Source: Pseudomonas lopnurensis (GTDB lineage Bacteria; Pseudomonadota; Gammaproteobacteria; Pseudomonadales; Pseudomonadaceae). Taken from it: DNA of 64,000 bases. A model generated the notes under the pieces. That model searched no databases and was not told the origin of the DNA. It saw nothing but the letters and a program-made list of their open reading frames with translations. Made by a program: the position numbers and the translations under genes. The stretch covers positions 99,734 through 163,733 of the forward strand of contig NZ_JADDIX010000007.1 of the NCBI RefSeq assembly GCF_015070855.1. The letters run 5' to 3'. Positions 37,640-46,462 of this stretch are shown here, piece by piece (positions within the stretch are counted from its first letter, which is position 1; each line of letters opens with the position of its first letter).

Positions 37640-37958
37640 ATCGCCCTCCTCGCCCCGCAACGGGACCCGGTCGGGCCCGGTAAAACCGGCCCATGTAGGA
37701 AATTGGAAAGTCGAGGGCGATGGAGGTTCCTGCTGGTATCGGTACTATCCGGCAGGGGGCGGTGTGGGCTGGCTGTTTTTGTGGGAGCTCCGGCCCGATC
37801 TTTTGGCAAATTCGTAGGTTGGGTTGAGGCGCGCAGCGCCGAAGCCCAACATCACACCGAAACGTCGCCCGACACTCCGCTCGTTGGGCTTCGCGGAGCT
37901 CAACCCAACCTACGGCCTATCGCCGCGTGGCACGCTCCCTACGGGCCGGGCCAGGGAA
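37640..37958. other. Intergenic region with repeats
   Basis: 319 bp between the DUF2802 gene and the rhodanese, both minus strand. It holds the second copy of the palindromic repeat (37813-37914) and a REP-like fragment (TTTTTGTGGGAGCTCCGG near 37777). No gene is credible here. Confidence 0.7.
37813..37914. repeat. Palindromic intergenic repeat, copy 2
   Basis: Arms CGTAGGTTGGGTTGAG (37813-37828) and exact complement (37899-37914), with inner GAAGCCCAAC / GTTGGGCTTC arms. Same family as 21849-21964; the spacers between inner arms differ, so the arms are the conserved part. Confidence 0.85.
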
Positions 37959-38372
37959 TCAGGAATTCTTGCGCGCCTGGTGCAGCTTGCTCATCAGTTC
38001 GGCCTCCGATTGCGAGAGACCGCAGGATTGCGTCAGGTCGTCGACGCTGGCGCCCAACCCCACCAGCTTGGCGGCCTGGGAAAAGGAGAAATTGTTGGGG
38101 TCGCGCTGTTCCAGCTGGGTGAGCTTGTCCGGTAGCGGCGCGACCAGGCGGCTCAGCTCGCGCAGCTCGTCACCCATGCGCACGCTGCCGTCGAGATAGG
38201 TGTCCAGGCGGTTGCTCAGCTCCTTGATGCGCTTGTCGCGGACGGCATCGCGCTGGCCCTGCTGCTCCGCCAGCAGCCGCTGGCGCCTGAGCAGCCACAG
38301 GCAGAAGCCCAGCAGCCCAAGGCAGCAGAAGGCCAGCGCAATCAGCGATGCGACCAGCGACGCGATCAGCAT
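37959..38372 (-). CDS. DUF2802 membrane-anchored protein at the end of the chemotaxis operon
   Basis: A 137-residue protein with an N-terminal transmembrane helix (about 5-28), a coiled-coil segment (32-95) and a C-terminal helix-turn-helix-like region (SFSQAAKLVGLGASVDDLTQ). DUF2802 is found beside cheW in many polar flagellates; its function is unsettled. It starts 3 nt after cheW, so they are co-translated. Confidence 0.83.
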   Translation of the reverse strand: MLIASLVASLIALAFCCLGLLGFCLWLLRRQRLLAEQQGQRDAVRDKRIKELSNRLDTYLDGSVRMGDELRELSRLVAPLPDKLTQLEQRDPNNFSFSQAAKLVGLGASVDDLTQSCGLSQSEAELMSKLHQARKNS

Positions 38373-38375
38373 GTA

Positions 38376-38855
38376 TCAGATGCTCTCAAGTTCCGCCCAT
38401 TCTTCTTCGCTCATCATCTTGTCGAGTTCGACCAGTATCAGCAGCTCGCCGTTCTTGTTGCATACGCCCTGGATGAACTTGGCCGATTCGTCGTTGCCGA
38501 CGTTCGGTGCGGTTTCGATCTCCGACTGCCGAAGATAGACGACCTCGGCCACGCTATCGACCATGATGCCGACCACCTGACGATCCGCCTCGATGATCAC
38601 GATGCGCGTGTTGTCCGACACCGGCGCCGGAGCCAGGCCGAAACGCTGGCGGGTATCGATCACCGTCACCACGTTGCCGCGCAGATTGATGATACCCAGG
38701 ACATAGCTCGGCGCACCCGGAACCGGCGCGATCTCGGTATAGCGCAACACTTCCTGGACTTGCATCACATTGATGCCGTAGGTCTCGTTGTCCAGACGAA
38801 AGGTCACCCATTGCAGGACAGGATCATCGGAACCCTGCGCAGACGTCATCTTCAT
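38376..38855 (-). CDS. cheW: CheW, chemoreceptor-CheA adaptor
   Basis: A 159-residue CheW: two beta-barrel subdomains with WVTFRLDNETYGINV, the receptor-contact YVLGIINLRGNVVTVIDTRQRFG and VDSVAEVV. It couples receptors to CheA in the polar array. It follows parP and precedes the DUF2802 gene; a FliA-type promoter lies upstream of parP. Confidence 0.96.
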   Translation of the reverse strand: MKMTSAQGSDDPVLQWVTFRLDNETYGINVMQVQEVLRYTEIAPVPGAPSYVLGIINLRGNVVTVIDTRQRFGLAPAPVSDNTRIVIIEADRQVVGIMVDSVAEVVYLRQSEIETAPNVGNDESAKFIQGVCNKNGELLILVELDKMMSEEEWAELESI

Positions 38856-38940
38856 AGCCCCACCTTCTTCAAATACCGCAATGGCGGTCGATTCTATCGT
38901 TCTTGGCCCGCACCATCGGCGCGACCCTCGTTTGCCTGGT

Positions 38941-39738
38941 TCAACGTGCCTGACCCGGCACCGCCTTCAGTTGCCTGACGGCGCCGCTGGCGATCAGTTC
39001 GGCCAGCGCCGTCACATCCATCAGCGCGCACATGTGCTCGATCACCGTACCGGCGAGCCACGGCCGCTGGCTGCGCTGCGTGCGCCACTTGACCTCGCGC
39101 GGGTCGAGGCGAATCGAACGGCTGACCTGATGCACCGCCAGCCCCCACTCGTACCCCTGCACCGAAATCACGTACTGCAGGCCTTGGCGGAAGTCCTCGC
39201 GGTAGCGATCGGGCATCACCCAGCGCGCGGTATCCAGCACCTTCAGGTTGCCAGCCTGGCTCGGCAGTATGCCGAGAAACCAGTCGGGCTGGCCGAACAG
39301 CGGCGTCAGCTCATGCCCGGCCAGCGGATAGATGGAACCCAGGCAGACCAGCGGCACCGCCAGCGTCAGGCCGGCCACGTCGAACAGCAGGCACTCGAAG
39401 GGCGCCTCGCCCCACTCCGGCTGCCCGCCGGCCTTGGGCCGTGGCGGCTCGCCCTCGGCCCGCGGCGCGGTATCCAGCTCGGCGACCGGCTCCACCAGCG
39501 TCACGACGGGCGCCGACAGGAGCTCGGGCTCGACGGGCGCAACCACCTCGGGCTGGACCACTTCGAGCGCCGGGGCATCGCGACGGGTATCACGCAGCCG
39601 TTCCTCGAGCACGGCGGCCTGGAACTCGTCCTGGCTGACCGATTCCGCCAGCTCGATGGCCGCGTCCTGCAGCAGCGCGTCGAGATAGGACTGCAGTGCC
39701 TGCTGGGATCGGGTTTCGGTTAGGACGGTGCGACTCAT
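38941..39738 (-). CDS. parP: ParP, CheW-domain array-positioning protein
   Basis: A 265-residue protein with a long, variable Pro/Glu-rich N-terminus (1-110) and a C-terminal CheW-like domain (about 115-260). This architecture and the position right after parC match ParP of Vibrio, which links CheA/receptors to ParC at the pole through its AIF domain. The name is by synteny and architecture. A FliA promoter lies 32-59 bp upstream, so it can be made late, separately from parC. Confidence 0.82.
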   Translation of the reverse strand: MSRTVLTETRSQQALQSYLDALLQDAAIELAESVSQDEFQAAVLEERLRDTRRDAPALEVVQPEVVAPVEPELLSAPVVTLVEPVAELDTAPRAEGEPPRPKAGGQPEWGEAPFECLLFDVAGLTLAVPLVCLGSIYPLAGHELTPLFGQPDWFLGILPSQAGNLKVLDTARWVMPDRYREDFRQGLQYVISVQGYEWGLAVHQVSRSIRLDPREVKWRTQRSQRPWLAGTVIEHMCALMDVTALAELIASGAVRQLKAVPGQAR

Positions 39739-39769
39739 GGAACCAACTCGTGATGAAAATCTGAACAGG

Positions 39770-39797
39770 CTATCGGCCGCGCACGCGACAAACTTGA
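39770..39797 (-). promoter_or_regulatory. FliA (sigma-28) promoter of parP-cheW-DUF2802
   Basis: On the minus strand TCAAGTTT-N12-GCCGATAG, with both boxes almost perfect for FliA; the spacer is one base longer than the E. coli optimum. It lies in the parC-parP gap, inside what is usually treated as one long che operon. Confidence 0.78.
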
Positions 39798-39825
39798 GCC
39801 GCTGACGCTGGCCGCCGGCATCATC

Positions 39826-40614
39826 TCAAGCCACCTGCGGCGAGGGCTGTATCGCCAGCAGATGCTTGAGCAACGCCCGGTAGGCGAGCACCGCGCGGCT
39901 TCCCGAATCGAACTGCGATGGCGTCAGGCCGGCACGGCTGGCGTCGCGCAGACGCGTGTCGATGGGAATGAACGCCGGCCAGAGGTTGTCCGCATAGCTC
40001 GCGCGCAGCACCTTCAGCGTATTCATCGAAGCCTGGGTACGGCGGTCGAACAGCGTCGGCACGATGGCATAAGGGAGCGCCTGCTTGCGCGAGCGATTGA
40101 TCATCGCCAGCGTGCCGACCATCCGTTCGAGGCCCTTCATCGCGAGGAATTCGGTCTGTACCGGAATGATCAGCTGCTGGCTGGCAGCCAGCGCGTTGAC
40201 CATCAGCACGCCCAGCAGCGGCGGGCTGTCGATGATCGCGTAGTCGAAGTCCTGCCACATCTGCGACAGGCTCTTGGCGATGACCAGGCCCAGGCCGTTC
40301 TGCCCGGGCGACTGCCGCTCCAGGGTCGCCAGCACGGTGCTCGATGGCAGCAGCGAGATGCGCTCGTGACTGGTCGACAGCAGCAGTTGCCAGGGCAGCC
40401 CCTCGGGGACGGTGCCCTGATGCTGGAACAGGTCGAAGACGCTGTGATCGAGGTTGTCGGGATCATGGCCGAAATAGCTGGTCATCGACCCATGCGGATC
40501 GAGATCCAGCACCACGACCCGCTTGCCGGCATCGGCAAGCAGCCCGGCCAGCGCGATCGACGTGGTGGTCTTGCCCACCCCGCCCTTTTGATTGGCTACA
40601 GCCCAGACTCTCAT
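39826..40614 (-). CDS. parC: ParC, ParA-like polar array ATPase
   Basis: A 262-residue MinD/ParA ATPase with the deviant Walker A KGGVGKTT (10-17), Walker A' VLDLDPHGSMT and Walker B DYAIIDSPPLLG. Adjacent ParP and che genes mark it as ParC, which places the chemotaxis array at the flagellated pole, and not as a plasmid or chromosome ParA (no parB or parS nearby). ATG start at 40614. Confidence 0.88.
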   Translation of the reverse strand: MRVWAVANQKGGVGKTTTSIALAGLLADAGKRVVVLDLDPHGSMTSYFGHDPDNLDHSVFDLFQHQGTVPEGLPWQLLLSTSHERISLLPSSTVLATLERQSPGQNGLGLVIAKSLSQMWQDFDYAIIDSPPLLGVLMVNALAASQQLIIPVQTEFLAMKGLERMVGTLAMINRSRKQALPYAIVPTLFDRRTQASMNTLKVLRASYADNLWPAFIPIDTRLRDASRAGLTPSQFDSGSRAVLAYRALLKHLLAIQPSPQVA

Positions 40615-40688
40615 TGCTCAGTTCCTGACCGGCTTGCCCTGCCGTACCGGGCACGACGACGGTGTTTTGACGACTGCGCCTGCAGCGC

Positions 40689-41525
40689 CTACCTGGCCGC
40701 AGGCGGTGCAGTTTGTGTGCCAGCCCGACGCAGGGCCGCATCCGGACTGGCATTGCTACTGCCCACACCGCTGACGCTGCGACGCACGTCGAGGTTGCGC
40801 GACACCACCAGGATCACCCGCCGGTTGCGCGCGCGGCCTTCGGCAGTCGCATTGTCCGCCACCGGCTGGTACTCGCCGTAGCCTACCGCCGCCAGTCGCG
40901 AGGGGTTTACCCCTTGCGCCGCGAGCATGCGGACCACGCTGCCGGCGCGCGCGGCTGAGAGCTCCCAGTTGGTCGGAAACTTGTCGGTACTGATCGGCAG
41001 GTTGTCAGTGAACCCCTCGACATGGATCGGATTGTCGAAAGGAGCCAGAATCCCGGCGACCTTCTCGATCAGTTCGAAGGCCTGGTCATTGGGCAAGGCA
41101 TCGCCGCTGGGAAACAGCAGGCTGGAGTTGAGCTCGATCTCCACCCACAGCTCGTTGCCGCGCACGGTCAACTGCTCGCTGCCGATCAGGTCGCCGAACG
41201 CCTCACGCATGCTCTGGGCGATGCTTTCCAGCGGATCGAGCGCCAGGTCCCCGTCCTGCCCAGCGGCGGGATCGTCGACCTCCGACACGTTCGGCTCGGT
41301 GGTGCGCGGTCGCTCCTCGCCCACCGGGATCGGCTTGATGGAACGATCGGTCTGGCTGAACACGCCGATCAGCGATTCGGAGAGGATTTTGTACTTGCCT
41401 TCGTTGATCGAGGAAATCGAGTACATCACCACGAAGAAGGCGAACAGCAGCGTGATGAAGTCCGCGTAGGACACCACCCAGCGCTCGTGATTTTCATGCT
41501 CTTCGGGCTGTCTGCGTCTGGCCAT
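40689..41525 (-). CDS. motD: MotD, flagellar stator B-type subunit
   Basis: A 278-residue MotB-family protein: one transmembrane helix (about 18-40) with the proton-carrying Asp22 (SYADFITLLFAFF), a plug/linker, and a C-terminal OmpA peptidoglycan-binding domain (VEGFTDNLPIS...NWELSAARA). With MotC it forms the second stator pair of pseudomonads, important for swarming. It lies 6 nt after motC. Confidence 0.93.
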   Translation of the reverse strand: MARRRQPEEHENHERWVVSYADFITLLFAFFVVMYSISSINEGKYKILSESLIGVFSQTDRSIKPIPVGEERPRTTEPNVSEVDDPAAGQDGDLALDPLESIAQSMREAFGDLIGSEQLTVRGNELWVEIELNSSLLFPSGDALPNDQAFELIEKVAGILAPFDNPIHVEGFTDNLPISTDKFPTNWELSAARAGSVVRMLAAQGVNPSRLAAVGYGEYQPVADNATAEGRARNRRVILVVSRNLDVRRSVSGVGSSNASPDAALRRAGTQTAPPAAR

Positions 41526-41531
41526 GGCCGT

Positions 41532-42272
41532 TCAGTCCATGAAGCCTTGCAGCTTCATCTCGATGGAGCGCGGATTCTCGCCCTCGGCGATGGACAACAC
41601 CCCCTCCAGCAGCATCTCGCGATAGGCCGTCTGGCGCTGCACCACACTCTTGAGCTTGTTGCCCACCGGCAGCACCAGCAGGTTGGCGAACGCGACGCCG
41701 TAGATGGTGGCGACGAACGCCACGGCGATACCGCGGCCCAACTGACCGGGATCGGCCAGGTTGCCCATGACATGGATCAGCCCCATCACCGCGCCGATGA
41801 TGCCGATGGTCGGCGAGTAGCCGCCCATGCTCTCGTAGACTCTCGCCGCCCGCAGGTCGCGGCTTTCCTGGGTGTAGAGGTCCACCTCGAGAACACTGCG
41901 AATGACCTCCGGCTCAACGCCGTCGACCAGCAGTTGCAAGCCCTTGCGCGCGTATGGATCGGGCTCGGTCTCGGCGACCGGCTCGAGCCCGAGCAGGCCT
42001 TCCTTGCGTGCGGTATTGCTCCAGGCGGTCACCAGAAGGATGCCGCGCGCCAGGTCGATGCGCGGCGGCACGAAGATCCAGCGGCCAATGCTCATGGCCC
42101 GCATGAATACCGCGATGGGCGTCTGCAGCAGGACGGCGCCGAGGGTGCCGCCGAGCACGATGAGCGCCGCCGGTCCGTTGAGCAGGGCCGATATGTGTCC
42201 GCCCTCGAGAAAGTTGCCGCCGACGATGGCGACGAACGCCAGCACCAGCCCGATGAGGCTGAGCACATCCAT
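41532..42272 (-). CDS. motC: MotC, flagellar stator A-type subunit
   Basis: A 246-residue MotA-family protein with four transmembrane helices and the conserved IGIIGAVMGLIHVMGNL and VAFVATIYGVAFANL segments lining the proton path. The ATG at 42272 overlaps the cheB stop by one base (TGATG), setting the start; the longer upstream reading lies inside cheB. Confidence 0.95.
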   Translation of the reverse strand: MDVLSLIGLVLAFVAIVGGNFLEGGHISALLNGPAALIVLGGTLGAVLLQTPIAVFMRAMSIGRWIFVPPRIDLARGILLVTAWSNTARKEGLLGLEPVAETEPDPYARKGLQLLVDGVEPEVIRSVLEVDLYTQESRDLRAARVYESMGGYSPTIGIIGAVMGLIHVMGNLADPGQLGRGIAVAFVATIYGVAFANLLVLPVGNKLKSVVQRQTAYREMLLEGVLSIAEGENPRSIEMKLQGFMD

Positions 42273-43384
42273 CAGATGCACGCCTCGGCAAGATTGCGGC
42301 CGATATCGTCGAGGTCGTAGACGGCGTCGCTGAGATTGGCCTTGATCACGGCCATGGGCATGCCATAGATCACGCAACTGGCCTCGTCCTGTGCCCAGAC
42401 CTGGCTACCGCTCTGCTTGAGCAGGCGTGCGCCCTCGCGACCATCCGCGCCCATGCCGGTCAGGACCACCGCCAGCACCTTGCCATGAAAGGACTTGGCC
42501 GCCGAGCCGAAGGTGACATCGACACAGGGCTTGTAGTTGAGCCGATCGTCGCCCGGCAGGATGCGCACCGTGCCACGTGAGTCGATCATCATCTGCTTGC
42601 CGCCGGGCGCCAACAGCGCGAGACCCGGACGCAGCACATCACCATCCTCGGCTTCCTTGACCCGAATGCGACAGAGCTTGTCCAGTCGATCGGCGAAGGC
42701 CTTGGTGAAGGCCGCGGGCATATGCTGGATCAGCACGATGGGCGCCGGAAAACTGGCCGGCAGTTGGGTCAGCACCCGCTGCAGCGCCACCGGGCCACCG
42801 GTCGAGGTACCGATGGCGACCAACTTGTAAGCCTTGCGCTTGGGCGCGGCGGAACGTGCCGGTGCCGCCGGGGCCGACGCTGCGCCACTCGAGCCGTGTG
42901 CGGCAGGCGTGGCCATCGTCAGCCCGGCGCCACGCGACGACGTCGGCGCAGCGCTGGCGCTCGAGCTGAAGGTGCCGTAGCGACGATTGCTGCGCGAAAC
43001 GGTGTGAACCTTCTCGCACAGCAGTTGCTTGACCTTGTCCGGGTTGCGCGAAATGTCCTCGAAGTTCTTCGGCAGGTAATCCACCGCGCCGGCATCCAGC
43101 GCATCGAGGGTTACCCGCGCGCCCTCGTGCGTCAGCGAGGAGAACATCAGGACCGGTGTCGGACAACGCTGCATGATCTGCCGCACCGCCGTGATGCCGT
43201 CCATCATGGGCATTTCATAGTCCATGGTGATGACGTCCGGCTTGAGCGCCAGCACCTGGTCGATGGCCTCGCGCCCGTTGGTGGCGGTGCCGACGACCTG
43301 GATATTGGGATCCGAGGAAAGGATTTCCGTGACGCGCCGGCGGAAGAAGCCGGAATCGTCCACCACCAGGACCTTGACTGCCAT
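42272..43384 (-). CDS. cheB: CheB, receptor methylesterase/deamidase response regulator
   Basis: A 370-residue protein: receiver domain (1-120, phospho-Asp55 in ITMDYEMP), an Ala/Ser-rich linker (about 135-180) and the methylesterase domain with the catalytic Ser in IGTSTGGP, His in IQHMPAAF and Asp in GMGADGREG. Target: receptor methyl groups. CheR is not in the window. Confidence 0.96.
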   Translation of the reverse strand: MAVKVLVVDDSGFFRRRVTEILSSDPNIQVVGTATNGREAIDQVLALKPDVITMDYEMPMMDGITAVRQIMQRCPTPVLMFSSLTHEGARVTLDALDAGAVDYLPKNFEDISRNPDKVKQLLCEKVHTVSRSNRRYGTFSSSASAAPTSSRGAGLTMATPAAHGSSGAASAPAAPARSAAPKRKAYKLVAIGTSTGGPVALQRVLTQLPASFPAPIVLIQHMPAAFTKAFADRLDKLCRIRVKEAEDGDVLRPGLALLAPGGKQMMIDSRGTVRILPGDDRLNYKPCVDVTFGSAAKSFHGKVLAVVLTGMGADGREGARLLKQSGSQVWAQDEASCVIYGMPMAVIKANLSDAVYDLDDIGRNLAEACI

Positions 43385-43431
43385 AAATCACTCCTAGCGG
43401 CAGCGCCCGCCCCGCGGGCGCCGCCTGACTA

Positions 43432-45645
43432 TCAAATCCTGCGTGCGTAACGTTTGAGCATGCTGGGAACATCGAGGATCAGGGCGATGCGGCCATCGCC
43501 GGTGATGGTCGCGCCGGACATGCCGGGCGTGCCTTGCAGCATCTTGCCCAGAGGCTTGATCACCACCTCTTCCTGACCCACCAACTGGTCGACGACGAAG
43601 CCGATGCTCTGATTGCCGACGCTGAGGATGACCACATGCCCCTCGCGCTGCACTTCCCGGGCCGCACCCTGGACCAGCCAGCGCTTGAGGTAGAACAGCG
43701 GCAGCGCCTTGTCGCGCACGATGACCACCTCCTGGCCGTCCACCACGTTGGTGCGCGACAGGTCGAGGTGGAAGATCTCGTTGACGTTGACCAAGGGGAA
43801 AGCGAATGCCTGTTCGCCGAGCATGACCATCAAGGTCGGCATGATCGCCAGGGTCAGCGGCACCTTGATCACAACCTTCGAGCCCTGGCCCTTGGAGGAG
43901 AACACATTGACCGTACCGTTGAGCTGGGAAATCTTGGTCTTGACCACGTCCATGCCGACCCCACGGCCGGACACGTCGGAGATCTCGGTCTTGGTCGAGA
44001 AACCCGGCGCGAAGATCAGGTTGTAGCACTCCAGGTCGCTCAGGCGATCGGCGGCGTCCTTCTCCAGCATGCCTTTCTCGACGGCCTTGGCGCGCAGGAC
44101 GTTGGCGTCCATGCCCTTGCCGTCGTCACTGATCACCAGCAGGATATGGTCGCCTTCCTGCTCGGCGGAAAGCACCACCCGGCCGGTGCGCGGCTTGCCG
44201 GCGGCTTCGCGTTCCTCGGGTATCTCGATGCCATGGTCGACGGCGTTGCGCACCAGGTGCACCAGCGGATCGGCGAGCGCTTCGACGAGGTTCTTGTCGA
44301 GGTCGGTTTCCTCGCCGACCAGCTCCAGGTTGATTTCCTTCTTCAGGCTGCGTGCCAGATCGCGGACCAGGCGCGGGAAGCGCCCGAAGACCTTCTTGAT
44401 CGGCTGCATGCGCGTCTTCATCACCGCACTCTGCAGGTCGGCCGTCACCACGTCGAGGTTGGAAACCGCCTTGGCCATGGCCTCGTCGCCGCTGTTCGAG
44501 CCGAGGCGCACCAGGCGGTTACGCACCAGCACCAGTTCGCCGACCATGTTCATGATCTCGTCGAGACGCGCGGTATCCACCCGCACCGTGGTTTCGGCTT
44601 CGGCCGAGGTCTTCTCGGCAACAGCGGGCGCCGCCGGCTTGCTCAGCGCAGCGGCCTTGCCTGGTGCCGCCGGAGCCGCCTTGGCCGGCGCGGGTTTGAC
44701 CGCAGCGGTCGGCGCGGCAGCGGCGGCGGGCTTGGCCGGCGCTACCGGAGCGGGCTCGGCGACAGGCGCGGAGCCGGACGAAACACTGGCGGGCTCGAAC
44801 TTGCCCGGGCCATGCAGTTGATCGAGCAAGGCTTCGAATTCGTCGTCGGTAATATGGTCGCTCGTGGAGCTGCCGCCGGATTCGAGCGTCGGCTCCGCCG
44901 CCGCGACAGCTGCGCTGGCAGGCTCGAACTTGCCCTTTCCGTGCAACTGGTCGAGCAACGCTTCGAACTCGTCGTCGGTGATCTCGTCGCTGGCCGGCAC
45001 GGCGACCGGCTGCGCCTCGACCACCGCAGCAGCGCTCGGGCTGGCGGAGAACTGCCCCTTGCCATGCAACTGATCGAGCAGCGACTCGAATTCGTCGTCG
45101 GTGATCTCGTCGGAGGCGGAGCCCGGCTCGGCCGCTTCGCTAGCGGGAGCCTCGATCGCATCGAGCAGTTGCTCGAATTCGTCATCGGCCGCATCGACGG
45201 TCGGCTCGGCAGCAGGCTCCGGTGTCGCCACCGCGGCCACTTCGGCCGAAGCCGGCTCGGCCAGGCGCGCCAGGGCGGCGAGCAGCTCCGGGGAAGCCGG
45301 CGTCGGTTCGACGCGCTCGCGCACCTGGGCGAACATCGCATTCACCGCGTCCAGCGCTTGCAGCACGACGTCCATCAGCTCGGAATCGACGCGACGCTCG
45401 CCCTTGCGCAGTATGTCGAAGACGTTTTCGGCGATGTGGCAGCACTCCACCAGCTCGTGTAGCTGGAGGAAACCTGCGCCGCCCTTGACCGTATGGAAAC
45501 CGCGAAAAATCGCATTGAGCAACGCCATGTCATCGGGGCTGTGCTCCAGCTCCACGAGTTGCTCTGACAATAGTTCGAGAATCTCGCCGGCCTCTACCAG
45601 GAAATCCTGGAGGATTTCTTCATCGGCGTCGAAGCTCATATTCAC
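43432..45645 (-). CDS. cheA: CheA, chemotaxis histidine kinase without P2 and with linker repeats
   Basis: A 737-residue kinase. P1 (1-110) has phospho-His51 in FHTVKGGAGF; P3 starts about 355 (RLDEIMNMVGELVLVRNRL), P4 has NAVDHGIE, DDGKGMD and GRGVGMDVV, P5 (CheW-like) ends at 737. Between P1 and P3 there is no P2 CheY-binding domain. The linker instead holds four DDEFExLLD repeats (about 154-162, 183-195, 224-236, 267-279; the last three extended to ITDDEFEALLDQLHG) and an Ala/Pro-rich stretch (290-345). The repeats resemble the CheY-binding peptides of CheZ and FliM. Lies 5 nt after cheZ. Confidence 0.96.
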   Translation of the reverse strand: MNMSFDADEEILQDFLVEAGEILELLSEQLVELEHSPDDMALLNAIFRGFHTVKGGAGFLQLHELVECCHIAENVFDILRKGERRVDSELMDVVLQALDAVNAMFAQVRERVEPTPASPELLAALARLAEPASAEVAAVATPEPAAEPTVDAADDEFEQLLDAIEAPASEAAEPGSASDEITDDEFESLLDQLHGKGQFSASPSAAAVVEAQPVAVPASDEITDDEFEALLDQLHGKGKFEPASAAVAAAEPTLESGGSSTSDHITDDEFEALLDQLHGPGKFEPASVSSGSAPVAEPAPVAPAKPAAAAAPTAAVKPAPAKAAPAAPGKAAALSKPAAPAVAEKTSAEAETTVRVDTARLDEIMNMVGELVLVRNRLVRLGSNSGDEAMAKAVSNLDVVTADLQSAVMKTRMQPIKKVFGRFPRLVRDLARSLKKEINLELVGEETDLDKNLVEALADPLVHLVRNAVDHGIEIPEEREAAGKPRTGRVVLSAEQEGDHILLVISDDGKGMDANVLRAKAVEKGMLEKDAADRLSDLECYNLIFAPGFSTKTEISDVSGRGVGMDVVKTKISQLNGTVNVFSSKGQGSKVVIKVPLTLAIMPTLMVMLGEQAFAFPLVNVNEIFHLDLSRTNVVDGQEVVIVRDKALPLFYLKRWLVQGAAREVQREGHVVILSVGNQSIGFVVDQLVGQEEVVIKPLGKMLQGTPGMSGATITGDGRIALILDVPSMLKRYARRI

Positions 45646-45650
45646 ATCCC

Positions 45651-46442
45651 CTAAAAGCCCAGGCTTGAAAGCAGATCGTCGACGTCGTCCTGGCCGGAAA
45701 CGACATCCTCACGCATATCGGCATGCATCTGCGGACCTTCACCCTTGGAAGGTTCTTTTTCTTCTTTCTGCTTCAACTGATCGGCACGCAACTGGGCGTG
45801 GTCATGCTGGATGCCGGCGAAGCGATCCACCTGCCCGGCCATCAGCACCAGGTTCAGCAGGTTGCTTTCCAGCTCGGTAATGAGCCGGGTGACCCGCTTG
45901 ATCACCTGACCGGTGAGATCCTGGAAATCCTGGGCCAGCATGATTTCGCGCAGGTTCTGCGACAGCTGGCTGCCATCGTTCATGCTGCGCTTGAGAAACT
46001 GATCGATACGCGGGACCAGCTCGCGGAACTCCTCGGCCTTCATGTCCCGCCGCATGAACCGCTGCCAGTCGGCCGTCAGGCTCTGGGCCTCGTAACTGAC
46101 ATAGTTGACCAGCGGCACGCATTCCTCGACCAGATCCATGGTGCGGTTGGCCGCTTTCTCGGTCATGTCCACCACGTAGGACAGGCGATCGGTGGCGTCG
46201 GTGATCTGCGACGTCTCGCGCGCCTCGCACGTGTCTATTTCCAGCTTGACGATGGCGCTGTGCAGCTCGCGTGTCAGCTTGCCGACTTCCTGGTACAGGC
46301 CGCGGTCACGCGCCTGGTTGAGCTGGTGAATCATCAGTACCGCTTCGTCGAAGCGACCCCGCTCGAGGCAGTCGACCAACTGATGGGCGTGGGACTTAAG
46401 GGTCGTTTCGAACTCGGTCATGCTGTCGTCTTGGTGCGCCAT
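45651..46442 (-). CDS. cheZ: CheZ, CheY-P phosphatase
   Basis: A 263-residue CheZ with the long helical hairpin, the catalytic region QDFQDLTGQVIKRV and the C-terminal CheY-tethering peptide GQDDVDDLLSSLGF (250-263). It is longer than E. coli CheZ, the extra length being a charged linker (about 215-245). GAGG 5 nt before the ATG at 46442 supports this start over one seven codons later. Confidence 0.95.
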   Translation of the reverse strand: MAHQDDSMTEFETTLKSHAHQLVDCLERGRFDEAVLMIHQLNQARDRGLYQEVGKLTRELHSAIVKLEIDTCEARETSQITDATDRLSYVVDMTEKAANRTMDLVEECVPLVNYVSYEAQSLTADWQRFMRRDMKAEEFRELVPRIDQFLKRSMNDGSQLSQNLREIMLAQDFQDLTGQVIKRVTRLITELESNLLNLVLMAGQVDRFAGIQHDHAQLRADQLKQKEEKEPSKGEGPQMHADMREDVVSGQDDVDDLLSSLGF

Positions 46443-46462
46443 AGTGCCCTCGCGGCGTTACA

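Noticed and set aside
39826-40614. ParA chromosome or plasmid partition protein
   Set aside because: No parB or parS nearby; position in the che block with a CheW-domain partner indicates ParC.
40620-40688. FliA promoter upstream of parC (TCAAAACA-N10-GCCCGGTA)
   Set aside because: Spacing is too short and the -10 matches poorly.
43534-45462. Plus-strand open frame of 642 codons opposite cheA
   Set aside because: Composition (Gly/Arg/His-rich) mirrors the third-position bias of cheA; no recognisable motif.
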